The notes below the pieces were generated by a model. That model was not told the origin of the DNA, did no database searches, and worked only from the letters and a program-made list of their open reading frames with translations. This document shows positions 37,120 through 45,791 of a stretch of 64,000 nt of DNA, piece after piece. The position numbers and the translations under genes were made by a program. Location of the stretch: NCBI GenBank assembly GCA_017640665.1, contig JAEPQE010000002.1, positions 248,001 to 312,000 on the forward strand, read 5' to 3'. Within the stretch, counting starts at the first letter, position 1; each line of letters begins with the position of its first letter. The stretch comes from Balneolaceae bacterium (GTDB lineage Bacteria; Bacteroidota; Rhodothermia; Balneolales; Balneolaceae).

Positions 37120-38628
37120 ATGTCTCAAACAACAGAAACCAAAGAAACCCCATACAAACCTACCTCTCCGAATTCGAAATTGGATTTTGCTTCTGTATGG
37201 GAATATGCGCCAGCCCCGGAAAGTAGTGATCATGTTGAAATCAAAGACCAGTATCAACTGTTCATTGATGGTAAATTCGTTAAACCATCTAAAGGGCGTT
37301 ATTTCAAAAGCACTAATCCTGCTACAACAGAAGTTATTACTGAATTTGCAGAAGCAACCCAAAATGATGTTGATAAAGCCGTAAAAGCAGCACGGAAAGC
37401 ATTTAAGGGCGAATGGTCATCTCTTGCTCCAAAAACCCGTGGAAAATACCTCTATCGGATTGCAAGAATGCTTCAGGAACGTTCACGTGAATTTTCTGTA
37501 CTGGAGAGTATGGATGGAGGAAAACCAATTCGTGAATCGAGGGATGTGGATGTTCCACTCGCTGCAGCTCACTTTTTTTATTATGCGGGTTGGGCCGATA
37601 AACTAGACTATGCATTCCCCGGAAAAACGCCTGAGCCGCTTGGCGTTTGTGGTCAGATTATCCCGTGGAATTTTCCTTTGTTGATGCTCGCCTGGAAAAT
37701 AGCGCCCGCTCTGGCCTGCGGAAATACCGTAGTTTTGAAACCAGCTGAAACCACTTCTCTCACCGCTCTAAAGTTCGCTGAGTTAGTAAAAGATGCAGGC
37801 GTACCTGCCGGTGTAATTAACATCGTAACCGGTGCAGGACAAACGGGTGCTGAGATTGTAAATCACAAAGATATCGACAAAATTGCGTTTACAGGTTCAA
37901 CCGGCGTAGGTAAGCTGATTCAAAAATCATTGGCCGGAACTGATAAGAAATTTACCCTTGAATTGGGCGGTAAAGGAGCACTCATTGTGTTTGAGGACGC
38001 TCCTATCGATCAAGCTGTAGAAGGAATAATCAATGCTATTTTCTTTAACCAGGGTCATGTTTGCTGTGCCGGTTCAAGACTTTTGGTTCAGGAAGGTGTT
38101 GCTGACTTGGTCACCCAAAAACTAAAAGACCGAATGGAAACATTGATTGTGGGTGACCCGCTTGATAAGAATACCGATATCGGTGCTATCAATTCAAGCC
38201 AGCAGTTTGAAACCATCAATTCTTATCTTGAAATTGGAGTAGATGAAGGCGCTGATGTATACCAAAGCAAGTGTTCAATTCCTGAGAATGGATACTTCAT
38301 CCGTCCTACCCTGCTCGCTAACGTTGCCCAAAGTAACCGAGTGGTTCAGGAAGAAATTTTCGGTCCTGTTTTAACGGTTCAAACCTTCAGAACAGCAGAT
38401 GAAGCCATCGATAAGGCAAATAATACACCGTTTGGATTAGCTGGCGGAGTCTGGACCGACAAAGGATCTAAAATCTTTAAAGTTGGAGCTGGGCTTAGGT
38501 CTGGTGTGGTATGGGCTAACACCTATAACAAATTTGATCCTACGTCTCCATTCGGTGGATACAAAGAAAGTGGAGTTGGCCGTGAAGGCGGACTGCATGG
38601 GCTTTCAGCTTACGTGAAATTGAAATAA
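37120..38628 (+). CDS. NAD(P)-dependent aldehyde dehydrogenase
   Basis: This is a complete 502-residue aldehyde dehydrogenase with IPWNFPLLML, cofactor motif VLKPAE, FTGSTGVGK, the general-base glutamate E281 in ELGGKG and the catalytic cysteine C315 in GHVCCAGSR. The C-terminal SPFGGYKESGVGREGG is intact. It lies 18 bases after deoC and is well placed to oxidise acetaldehyde to acetate. A 40-residue N-terminal extension precedes the usual family start. A different aldehyde substrate remains possible. Confidence 0.93.
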   Translation: MSQTTETKETPYKPTSPNSKLDFASVWEYAPAPESSDHVEIKDQYQLFIDGKFVKPSKGRYFKSTNPATTEVITEFAEATQNDVDKAVKAARKAFKGEWSSLAPKTRGKYLYRIARMLQERSREFSVLESMDGGKPIRESRDVDVPLAAAHFFYYAGWADKLDYAFPGKTPEPLGVCGQIIPWNFPLLMLAWKIAPALACGNTVVLKPAETTSLTALKFAELVKDAGVPAGVINIVTGAGQTGAEIVNHKDIDKIAFTGSTGVGKLIQKSLAGTDKKFTLELGGKGALIVFEDAPIDQAVEGIINAIFFNQGHVCCAGSRLLVQEGVADLVTQKLKDRMETLIVGDPLDKNTDIGAINSSQQFETINSYLEIGVDEGADVYQSKCSIPENGYFIRPTLLANVAQSNRVVQEEIFGPVLTVQTFRTADEAIDKANNTPFGLAGGVWTDKGSKIFKVGAGLRSGVVWANTYNKFDPTSPFGGYKESGVGREGGLHGLSAYVKLK

Positions 38629-38699
38629 AAACGATTGCCGACGAAAGATGAATCATTAAAATATCTTTCATCAGTAGTTTGTAGTCAATAGTCTTAATT

Positions 38700-39563
38700 A
38701 TGGAACACTTAGAAGTTTTAAAAACATATAAGATTTACATCGGGGGAAATTTTCCTCGCACAGAATCGGGTCGGTTTTATAAAGTATATGATTCCGAGAA
38801 AGAGTTGTTGGCGAATGCCTGCCTTTGCAGCCGAAAGGATGTCCGTGATGCCGTAAAAATAGCTCGTGGAGCTTTTGGTGGATGGAAATCACGCAGTGCA
38901 TATAACCGTGGCCAAATACTCTATCGCATCGCAGAAATGATGGAAAGCAGACGTGCCGAGTTTGAATCACAGCTCTCAAAAATTGGCTTCACTTCTGCAG
39001 AAGCTACTGCTGATGTAAATGCCTCTATCGACCGATTAATCTATTATGCTGGCTGGACCGATAAATATCAGCAGATATTTGGTTCTGTGAACCCTGTTGC
39101 AAGCGCACATTTTAACTTTAGCTTGTTGGACCCAACCGGGGTTGTCGGAATTTTCGCACCGGAAGCCAGCCCATTGTTGGGATTAGTATCTTTGGTTGCA
39201 CCAGTGATTGCAGGAGGAAACACCTGTGTGGCATTGGCTTCTGAAGCATATCCTCTTCCTGCCATCATTTTTGCTGAGGTTTTAAACTCATCGGATGTTC
39301 CCGGAGGAGTTGTAAACATTCTTACCGGAAAAAAAGAAGAATTAGCGGAACATTTTAGTGCTCATAAAGATGTAAACGCTATGATCTATACTGATAATCT
39401 TTCTAATGAAATGAAAAAAATGATAGACGAGAATGCTTCAACTTCCGTAAAGCGAATAGTAAAAAAACTCGTGAATGATTGGTATGAAGATGACACTCAA
39501 AGTCCTTATTTCATTACTGATTTTCAGGAAACTAAAACAACGTGGCATCCGGTTGGCTTTTAA
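38700..39563 (+). CDS. Aldehyde dehydrogenase-like protein without catalytic domain
   Basis: The 287 residues align with the N-terminal cofactor half of the preceding dehydrogenase (KIYIGGNFPRTESG, YAGWTDKYQQIFG, VAPVIAGGNTC, VPGGVVNILTG). The cofactor-site PWNF is APEAS here, the LKPAE lysine is absent (LASEA), and the protein stops before ELGGK and the catalytic cysteine. The last 30 residues (NDWYEDDTQSPYF...TTWHPVGF) are a different tail. The frame is clean, so it is a maintained non-catalytic paralogue and not an obvious pseudogene. A structural or regulatory partner of the dehydrogenase is a reasonable guess. Confidence 0.8.
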   Translation: MEHLEVLKTYKIYIGGNFPRTESGRFYKVYDSEKELLANACLCSRKDVRDAVKIARGAFGGWKSRSAYNRGQILYRIAEMMESRRAEFESQLSKIGFTSAEATADVNASIDRLIYYAGWTDKYQQIFGSVNPVASAHFNFSLLDPTGVVGIFAPEASPLLGLVSLVAPVIAGGNTCVALASEAYPLPAIIFAEVLNSSDVPGGVVNILTGKKEELAEHFSAHKDVNAMIYTDNLSNEMKKMIDENASTSVKRIVKKLVNDWYEDDTQSPYFITDFQETKTTWHPVGF

Positions 39564-39564
39564 C

Positions 39565-40140
39565 ATGAAATATGTAATTCTCATCCTCTTTTTTAGCGGA
39601 TTATTCCTGAACTGCTCAAGTTCAAAACCAAATATCGAAGAATGCTGCCCGGATCAATCTTCTACAGCAGAAACTTCAAATACCCAACAAACGGAAAATG
39701 AAAATGAAAAATCTTCTTCTTCCGAAAACATATACACTAGATACAGAAGCTCCCTTTCTGATACATACTCTGCGAAGAGCAATGAAATCCCACTTGCCTA
39801 TCAGGAAATAAAAGTGGTTGATGAGTCTGAAGATGAAACTGATATGTTTGAAGGATACAGAGTACAAATTTACTCGGGGCAAAATGTGGCTATGGCAGAT
39901 ACTATTGCATCAATTTTCCGAGCCTGGTCTGATACAACGATTGTAGGTTATCAGGCAGATACGTATACCTTCTTCAAGTCGCCGTATTACCGGGTACACG
40001 TAGGCGATTTTCATGAGCGCAATCGTGCCATATATTTCTCAAACATACTGAAAAGAAGATTTCGAGACGCCTGGGTAGTCTACGATCGTATTGATCCCTG
40101 GAAAATCCCAGCTGACACTACGGATATTTATACAAAGTAA
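39565..40140 (+). CDS. SPOR-domain lipoprotein
   Basis: The ATG at 39565, one base after the preceding stop, starts a lipoprotein (LFFSGLFLNC, C17). The 191-residue protein has a serine- and glutamate-rich linker and a C-terminal SPOR-like domain (GYRVQIYSGQNVAMAD, FFKSPYYRVHVGDFHERNRAIYFSNILKRRF). SPOR domains bind denuded peptidoglycan at the septum, so a cell-wall role is likely. Its position behind the dehydrogenases may only reflect read-through. Confidence 0.82.
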   Translation: MKYVILILFFSGLFLNCSSSKPNIEECCPDQSSTAETSNTQQTENENEKSSSSENIYTRYRSSLSDTYSAKSNEIPLAYQEIKVVDESEDETDMFEGYRVQIYSGQNVAMADTIASIFRAWSDTTIVGYQADTYTFFKSPYYRVHVGDFHERNRAIYFSNILKRRFRDAWVVYDRIDPWKIPADTTDIYTK

Positions 40141-40221
40141 GTTCTGTTACACATCTGTTACTTCTTTTTGTTCGTACCCATATATAAGTATTACTATATT
40201 AGCTCAAACTAAAGGCACTGT

Positions 40222-40959
40222 ATGAAGTTGTTATCATTGATATGCGGAATAATATTATTTTTTCTTTTACCTCTTCAGACAGAGAATAGAGAAGCAATAG
40301 CTCAAGAGGCTAGTCTGGAAAGTGCAAGTATTTCAGGCACAGTGACCTTACCTACTTCCTCATCGTCCAGTTCAAGACAGTTCAGAGGAGCTGCCTATAG
40401 AAACCGAGGTAATTCTTCTGCTTCCTCTCAAAACAGCTCTGATTCTAACCCGTATATAAATACCATTGTAAGCGCACACCCTGTTTCTTTTTCTATAGAT
40501 AATCTACCTACTTCCGATTCGGTACAAATCATACAGAAAAATGCCGTGTTCATACCCCAGGTAACCCCGGTAACTATTGGAAGTACTGTTCAATTCGTAA
40601 ATAGTGATTCCTTTTATCATAATGTGTTTAGCCTTACGCCCGGAGCTCGCTTTAACATAGGAAGAAGAAAAACCGGAGACGTGTATTCTAAAGAAGTTCC
40701 AGCGCTTGAATGGAAAGTATCCGGACTCGGCCCCATTGATTTATTCTGTGATATTCACTCCCAAATGAATGCCATTATTTTAAGTCTGGACACCCCCTAC
40801 TTCACTCGTGTTAACGAAGATGGAACATATACCTTAAATAATTTACCAGAAGGTACCTATGAGCTGCGCGGGTACAATCGAAATACTGAACTTTATACGC
40901 AACGAATCTCCATTGATGAAAATGAGCAACATCAGCTCAATCTAAATCTGGTAAATTAA
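40222..40959 (+). CDS. Secreted cupredoxin-domain protein
   Basis: A signal peptide precedes a serine-rich, low-complexity stretch (about residues 45-75) and a plastocyanin-like domain. The type 1 copper ligands are visible: H133 in FYHNVF, then C176, H179 and M182 in FCDIHSQM. A short carboxypeptidase-regulatory-like beta domain ends the protein (NEDGTYTLNNLPEGTYELRGYN). This layout is known from methylamine-utilisation-type plastocyanin proteins. It is the first gene of a five-gene run, and electron transfer or copper sensing in the periplasm is plausible. Confidence 0.83.
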   Translation: MKLLSLICGIILFFLLPLQTENREAIAQEASLESASISGTVTLPTSSSSSSRQFRGAAYRNRGNSSASSQNSSDSNPYINTIVSAHPVSFSIDNLPTSDSVQIIQKNAVFIPQVTPVTIGSTVQFVNSDSFYHNVFSLTPGARFNIGRRKTGDVYSKEVPALEWKVSGLGPIDLFCDIHSQMNAIILSLDTPYFTRVNEDGTYTLNNLPEGTYELRGYNRNTELYTQRISIDENEQHQLNLNLVN

Positions 40960-40961
40960 GT

Positions 40962-42650
40962 ATGAGATTCACGATTAGTACTAAACTTATCGCACTTCTT
41001 CTGGGGCTCACCCTTGTTGTATTAATTGTTGTAATCAGCGCAATTAATAATGTTTTTTCAAGGACTATCAACGAAAATGTTGTACTGGATTTCGCTCAGC
41101 TACGTGGATTCTTCAAAGTTCAACAGAGCTTACAGTATGACCGTTTAGCAGAATCAGCTTATTTAATTAGTGAAAACTCTTTATTTAAAGCGAATGTCAG
41201 GTTAAACGACCCTCCTTCGGTAGAGCAAAGCCTAAGGGAGTTTTCCTACTTCACAAAATCTGATCTTTTTCTCGTTACCGATACTGATGGGAATGTACTT
41301 TCCTGGCTTGGAAGACCCGATTCAACTAGTGTTAACTTAACCACAAGAAAAAGTGTAGAAATGGCATTGAGGGGTGAAGAACCTCCTGTAGAAATTGAAT
41401 GGCCACAGCTTTGGGAAGTAGACGATGTACTGTATCAAATTGTAACAATTCCAATCTATCTGGGAAATACAATCGGAGGTACAATTACTTTAGGAACTAC
41501 TTACAAAGACATAGAAGCGATAACACTTAAAGAAAATACTTCGCTTGAAGTGGCTATGTTTTTGAAAGATAAAACCATTGCCTTTTCTGATACCTCTTTA
41601 AATGAGGATAATTTCAGAACTGAAGCATTAGAAAAAAGTTCATTAATCGATAGTCTCACTTCTAATCTTGTAGTTAGCGAACCCTTCCGAACTACACTAG
41701 GAAATACCGAAGTACTTACTTTTATAAGTCCATTAGGAAGAGGCGAGAGAGCTTATTACTATGCCTATGTACCTACTGCAAAACAATTTGAAATTCTCTC
41801 CACACTTCAGCGTAATATTATACTGATTGCCTTGGTAAGTATATTTGTAGTTATACCTTTGGCTATTTTCCTTGCCCGTGCTTTCTCAGGCCCAATTAAA
41901 ACCCTTACCGAAGCAATGCTTAAAGTTCGGGAAGGAGATTTGAATGTATCCCTTAAGCCCAAGACTAATGATGAGATCGGCATTTTAACAAAAACGTTCA
42001 ATGAGATGATTATTGGATTACGTGAACGTTTTGCCTTGTCGAAATATGTAGGTGATCATACTTTGGAAATGATTGAGAAGAATTCAGAAACGGAGCCTGA
42101 CCTCGGAGGTACAAGACAACAATTGGCTATCTTGTTTACCGATATCAGAGGGTCTACAGAAAAGATTGCTAATTCCGAACCCGAGATCTTTATCTCTTAT
42201 TTAAATAGAACCCTAAGTGCGCAGGCTGATGCAGTTTTAGAACAGGACGGATCCATTGACAAGTTTGTAGGCGATTCTTTAATCGCACTCTTTACAGGAC
42301 ATGACGCATTGGAAAGAGCCATTAAGTGTGGAATTAATATTCAGAAATCTTATCAGAGTGATACAGAAGTTTCCGATTTTTTTGATGGATTGGGAGTTGG
42401 AATAAACTTTGGACCTATGGTACTTGGTAATATGGGAGCTAAAGAACGACTGGATTATACTGTGATCGGACCGGAAGTTAACTTGGCAGCACGTTTATGT
42501 TCAGAAGCTCAACCAGGCCAGGTATTACTCCCAAGAAATAAGGTTCAATACTTTGGCCTTGAACAAACCTTCAGCTTTAAAACAGTGATGAAAAAAAATC
42601 TGAAAGGGTTTGAGCAGGAAATTGAAATTGTAGAGGTAGTCTATGAATAA
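40962..42650 (+). CDS. Membrane adenylate/guanylate cyclase with HAMP domain
   Basis: The 562-residue protein has an N-terminal membrane helix, an extracytoplasmic cache-type sensor (about residues 35-270), a second helix, a HAMP domain (LTEAMLKVREGDLNV...NDEIGILTKTFNEM) and a class III cyclase domain. The two metal-binding aspartates are in LFTDIRGST and DKFVGDSL. LDYTVIGPEVNLAARL supplies the transition-state asparagine and arginine. It makes cAMP or cGMP in response to a periplasmic signal. It lies two bases after the cupredoxin gene and overlaps the next by eight, so the three are one transcript. Confidence 0.9.
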   Translation: MRFTISTKLIALLLGLTLVVLIVVISAINNVFSRTINENVVLDFAQLRGFFKVQQSLQYDRLAESAYLISENSLFKANVRLNDPPSVEQSLREFSYFTKSDLFLVTDTDGNVLSWLGRPDSTSVNLTTRKSVEMALRGEEPPVEIEWPQLWEVDDVLYQIVTIPIYLGNTIGGTITLGTTYKDIEAITLKENTSLEVAMFLKDKTIAFSDTSLNEDNFRTEALEKSSLIDSLTSNLVVSEPFRTTLGNTEVLTFISPLGRGERAYYYAYVPTAKQFEILSTLQRNIILIALVSIFVVIPLAIFLARAFSGPIKTLTEAMLKVREGDLNVSLKPKTNDEIGILTKTFNEMIIGLRERFALSKYVGDHTLEMIEKNSETEPDLGGTRQQLAILFTDIRGSTEKIANSEPEIFISYLNRTLSAQADAVLEQDGSIDKFVGDSLIALFTGHDALERAIKCGINIQKSYQSDTEVSDFFDGLGVGINFGPMVLGNMGAKERLDYTVIGPEVNLAARLCSEAQPGQVLLPRNKVQYFGLEQTFSFKTVMKKNLKGFEQEIEIVEVVYE

Positions 42651-43842
42651 AAAGAAAATTACCGGGGTACTCTTACTGCTTTTGGCTTTTCAAGCTGATA
42701 TAGTTGCTCAGGTTCAGATAAATGGAACTATCGATATTGAATTTTCTTCGGGTGGCAGCGATTCAAAATTTATCACAAATGGAATAAACGAAGACTTCAG
42801 ATACCTACACCTATCAATCCCGCAAATCAACCTTCTTCTATTTAGCCCGATTAACGATCAGTTTTTTGTAGAAGCAAGACTTCAATCTGATACCTGGGGA
42901 ACAGGTCAACTTAGTACTCCACGTTTTACCCTTGCAAATTTAACATGGGCCCATCCGGATAAAAATTTCTCGCTTAGTTTCGGCCGTTTCCTGTCACCTA
43001 TAGGGATTTACTCAAAAAAAGCTTTAAGCATTGATCGCACGTTTGTCGATTTACCTCTCAACTACAGCTACTTCACCAATATTTCTGACGAACGTGGATT
43101 CTGGCCTGCTGCGGGTAACAACGCAAACTATACTACCGGCGATGTGGGGCTGTCTACTATTTATTTGGGCGGCTATACTACCGGTATTTTACTGGATTGG
43201 ATGCTTATTGAAGAAAAACTAAGGTTGGAAACCTCTTTTTCAATGGTAGCTCCGGCATCCGATCAGAATTACACAAACCTCGCAAACGGAGCGGTACTAA
43301 CGCACCTTACCTTCAACCCAAATATCTTTTGGCAGTTCGGACTTTCAGCCAGTCATGGAAGTTATATGCAACTAACTCCGGTTAACCGAATCCATCGTCC
43401 CAATAATCCCTTAGAGCAATATCGTCAAAGCCTTGTTGGTTTAGACATACGCTATGCCTTCGGCTTTTTGGAAATTCAGACGGAAACTATTTTTTCTTAC
43501 TGGACTTCCCCATGCTATACCAACGGTCAGTTTCAATTATACGGAAATGAACTTGCTGAATATCGTACATCAAATATTGGAACCAACATTGATCTTCGTT
43601 TTGAGCCGCCTTCTCTTCCCGGTTCCTATATCGCCTTTCGTGCCGATCATTTGAATTTTTTAACAGCGGAAACTGATTCTTCTACCTTATCTTCTGATTG
43701 GGACACAGACACTTCCCGATTGACAGCAGTTTTCGGATATAAACTTGCCCGAAACGTTGAGACAAAAATAGCAGTTAGCGAACAGACTCCATTTGATCAG
43801 TCACTTTATGCATTCAGGTTTTTCCTAACTGCATTCTTTTAA
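42643..43842 (+). CDS. Hypothetical porin-like outer-membrane protein
   Basis: A 399-residue protein with a signal peptide (VLLLLLAFQADIVAQ) and alternating strands throughout (VEARLQSDTWG, NFSLSFGRFLSPIGIY, YIAFRADHLNF), ending in FFLTAFF with a terminal phenylalanine. This suits a beta-barrel of 14 or more strands. The FGRFLSPIGIYSKKALSIDR stretch is reminiscent of OprO/OprP-type or carbohydrate porins. No substrate can be named. Confidence 0.7.
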   Translation: MNKKKITGVLLLLLAFQADIVAQVQINGTIDIEFSSGGSDSKFITNGINEDFRYLHLSIPQINLLLFSPINDQFFVEARLQSDTWGTGQLSTPRFTLANLTWAHPDKNFSLSFGRFLSPIGIYSKKALSIDRTFVDLPLNYSYFTNISDERGFWPAAGNNANYTTGDVGLSTIYLGGYTTGILLDWMLIEEKLRLETSFSMVAPASDQNYTNLANGAVLTHLTFNPNIFWQFGLSASHGSYMQLTPVNRIHRPNNPLEQYRQSLVGLDIRYAFGFLEIQTETIFSYWTSPCYTNGQFQLYGNELAEYRTSNIGTNIDLRFEPPSLPGSYIAFRADHLNFLTAETDSSTLSSDWDTDTSRLTAVFGYKLARNVETKIAVSEQTPFDQSLYAFRFFLTAFF

Positions 43843-43857
43843 ATAATTCAAATAAGG

Positions 43858-44472
43858 ATGGACAGAAAAAGTTTTTTAAGAAAAGTTCCCCTACTGGGAG
43901 TTGGAACCGGTCTTGTACTCACAGGATGTAGTACAGGTACTGGAACAGACGATTCAGGCGGTAGCGATGATTTAACTATTCTTCTGGAGGCAGCAGAGGT
44001 TGAAGCACAAGCAATTCAAACATATAATGCTGCTGCAGGGCTTCTTTCCACTCAGGCTTATATTGATATTGCTAATCTGTATAAGTCACATCACGAGGAG
44101 CATCTCACCACTTTTAATACATTAATCCAGACATTGGATGGAAGTCCGATAAACCTATCCGATGCCGGACCGGATGAAAGAGCCGGAGATCTTGGTAGTG
44201 ATCCCAGCGAGGCTGATATAATTCATCTTGCAATGACATTAGAGCTGGAAGCTGCAGATGCTTATTTTCAACAATCGGTGGCTCAGCTTCAGGGAACTAA
44301 TGCTAAACTCAGAATGGGTGAAATTTTCCCTGTTGAAGTTGCTCATTTTGTCACCTTAAAAGGTGCTTTAGATGCCGCATTAGGTCTTTCAGCAGCAAAT
44401 GTGGCCGGTGCTTCGTTTGTAGATATTAAAGCAGATTTCACACCGTTTCCGGGGTCCTATACCGATTCTTAA
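43858..44472 (+). CDS. Ferritin-like domain lipoprotein
   Basis: The leader DRKSFLRKVPLLGVGTGLVLTGC resembles a degenerate twin-arginine signal ending in a lipobox (C24). The mature domain has the four-helix ferritin-like pattern: LLEAAEVEAQAIQTYNAA, YKSHHEEHLTTF, AMTLELEAADAYFQQS and FPVEVAHFVTLKGAL. Glutamates and histidines lie at the di-iron positions. It resembles the Ferritin_2/DUF4439 group of extracytoplasmic proteins, whose function is unknown. It is in the cupredoxin-cyclase operon. Confidence 0.82.
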   Translation: MDRKSFLRKVPLLGVGTGLVLTGCSTGTGTDDSGGSDDLTILLEAAEVEAQAIQTYNAAAGLLSTQAYIDIANLYKSHHEEHLTTFNTLIQTLDGSPINLSDAGPDERAGDLGSDPSEADIIHLAMTLELEAADAYFQQSVAQLQGTNAKLRMGEIFPVEVAHFVTLKGALDAALGLSAANVAGASFVDIKADFTPFPGSYTDS

Positions 44473-44475
44473 TTC

Positions 44476-45141
44476 ATGAAAGCATTAATCAAATTTGTAA
44501 TCCTTCTGGGCGCTTTCTTCACCTTTACACTTTTGCTTTTTAAGGTGCTTGGCATCCTTTCTGTTGAAGACATCCGCTACTGGCTGGAGCAGGCAATGAC
44601 TGTTTCTCCGTGGATTGTAGGGTTGATTATTGTGGCACTGATGTTGATTGATCTGTTTATTGCAATTCCTACCCTTTCGCTTACCATACTTTCAGGTTTT
44701 TTTCTGGGGATGGAGCTCGGAGTATTTTATTCTACTTTGGGGATGTTAGGAGCAGGAACTATGGGCTATGTAATAAGCCGCTTTCATGGAGAAAAGCTTT
44801 TGAAGTTTGTAAGCAAAGATCAGGATCAGATTGAAGAAATGAGAAGATTATTTACTCAATTCGGACCTTTTTCTTTGATGCTATGTCGTGCAGCACCTAT
44901 GTTGCCGGAAGTTACATCCTGTCTGGCCGGGGTTACAAAAATGCCCTTTTGGAAATACATCCTTTTCTATTCAATTGGAACCATTCCATATTCAATCATT
45001 GCCGCTTATTCAGGCTCTGTAAGCACCATCGATGATCCCTCTCCTGCAATCTTCACTTTCATCGGTATTTTTGGAGGCCTAAGCTTAGTTTGGGCTGGTT
45101 TTCTTTATTTCAATAAGAAAAAACTGAAAGAACCTTCTTAA
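44476..45141 (+). CDS. VTT-domain (TVP38/TMEM64, DedA-like) membrane protein
   Basis: The 221-residue protein has about six hydrophobic segments and the VTT core FFLGMELGVFYSTLGMLGAGTMGYVISRFHG with CRAAPMLPEVTSCLAGVTKMPFWKYILFYSIGTIPY. Relatives include DedA-type lipid scramblases and TMEM41/VMP1. It is three bases after the ferritin-like gene and closes the operon. Confidence 0.88.
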   Translation: MKALIKFVILLGAFFTFTLLLFKVLGILSVEDIRYWLEQAMTVSPWIVGLIIVALMLIDLFIAIPTLSLTILSGFFLGMELGVFYSTLGMLGAGTMGYVISRFHGEKLLKFVSKDQDQIEEMRRLFTQFGPFSLMLCRAAPMLPEVTSCLAGVTKMPFWKYILFYSIGTIPYSIIAAYSGSVSTIDDPSPAIFTFIGIFGGLSLVWAGFLYFNKKKLKEPS

Positions 45142-45170
45142 CTAGTCTTCTCTTTTGATTATAATCTCAT

Positions 45171-45719
45171 ATGAGATTGTTTTTCTTTAATAACACAAGG
45201 GCTAAATCTGGACTTTTCAGAACCAAAGACGGTATTAATTTAAATCTCCATGCCAAAAGAAGTTCTCTTCTAAAGAAAAATCGCAAGTTTTTAAACTTGG
45301 TATTCAACCTCCACATGATTGACTTCGCGGTTAGACTGGGCTCGGTTATTGGCATTTTCTTTTATGGAGTAAGTCAATTTTCTTTTGAGATAGAACTTTG
45401 GACGAAACCTTTAATTATACCTGGTGCTTCAATCGAAGTTGTTGAACCAATTGAAGAGCAACGCCTTATCTATCCTATTGTGCAATACAATGATGGAAGT
45501 CTTATGAGCGAAGGAGAAAATATGCCTTCAAACAGACTTGAAAGATTAAGGCTGCTAAGAAATCGATTAAATGAGGAACCAAGAATAATAGCTTTACTAA
45601 TTATTGAAAAGGACACACCAATGAAATTTGTGTATAGCTTGACAGAAGAGCTTAGAATAGCAGGTCTATACCGAATTCATTTTGCTACTGGCTCAGGCGA
45701 TGAAAGAAACATTAGGTAA
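45171..45719 (+). CDS. ExbD/TolR-like protein, orphan
   Basis: A 182-residue protein with a basic N terminus, one membrane helix (IDFAVRLGSVIGIFFYGVSQF, about 50-70) and a C-terminal periplasmic domain. Its ALLIIEKDTPMKFVYSLTEELRIAGLYRIHFATG pattern matches the ExbD/TolR fold. The membrane aspartate needed for proton use is at the start of the helix (MIDFAV), but there is no ExbB/TolQ or TonB beside it. The 45-residue cytoplasmic N terminus is longer than in typical ExbD. The family match is moderate. Confidence 0.6.
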   Translation: MRLFFFNNTRAKSGLFRTKDGINLNLHAKRSSLLKKNRKFLNLVFNLHMIDFAVRLGSVIGIFFYGVSQFSFEIELWTKPLIIPGASIEVVEPIEEQRLIYPIVQYNDGSLMSEGENMPSNRLERLRLLRNRLNEEPRIIALLIIEKDTPMKFVYSLTEELRIAGLYRIHFATGSGDERNIR

Positions 45720-45758
45720 AATAAATATAATACTTTAGAGGATGACTTATTTATAAGA

Positions 45759-45788
45759 CCTCTCACCTCTCACCTCTCACCTCTCACC
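45759..45788. repeat. Tandem octamer CCTCTCAC
   Basis: The octamer CCTCTCAC is repeated nearly four times without error, between the ExbD-like gene and ychF. It is low complexity and is not a spacer-separated array. Confidence 0.85.
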
Positions 45789-45791
45789 AAA

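Noticed and set aside
45759-45788. Possible CRISPR array from regularly repeated octamers
   Set aside because: The copies abut without spacers and are only eight bases long. No cas gene is present.
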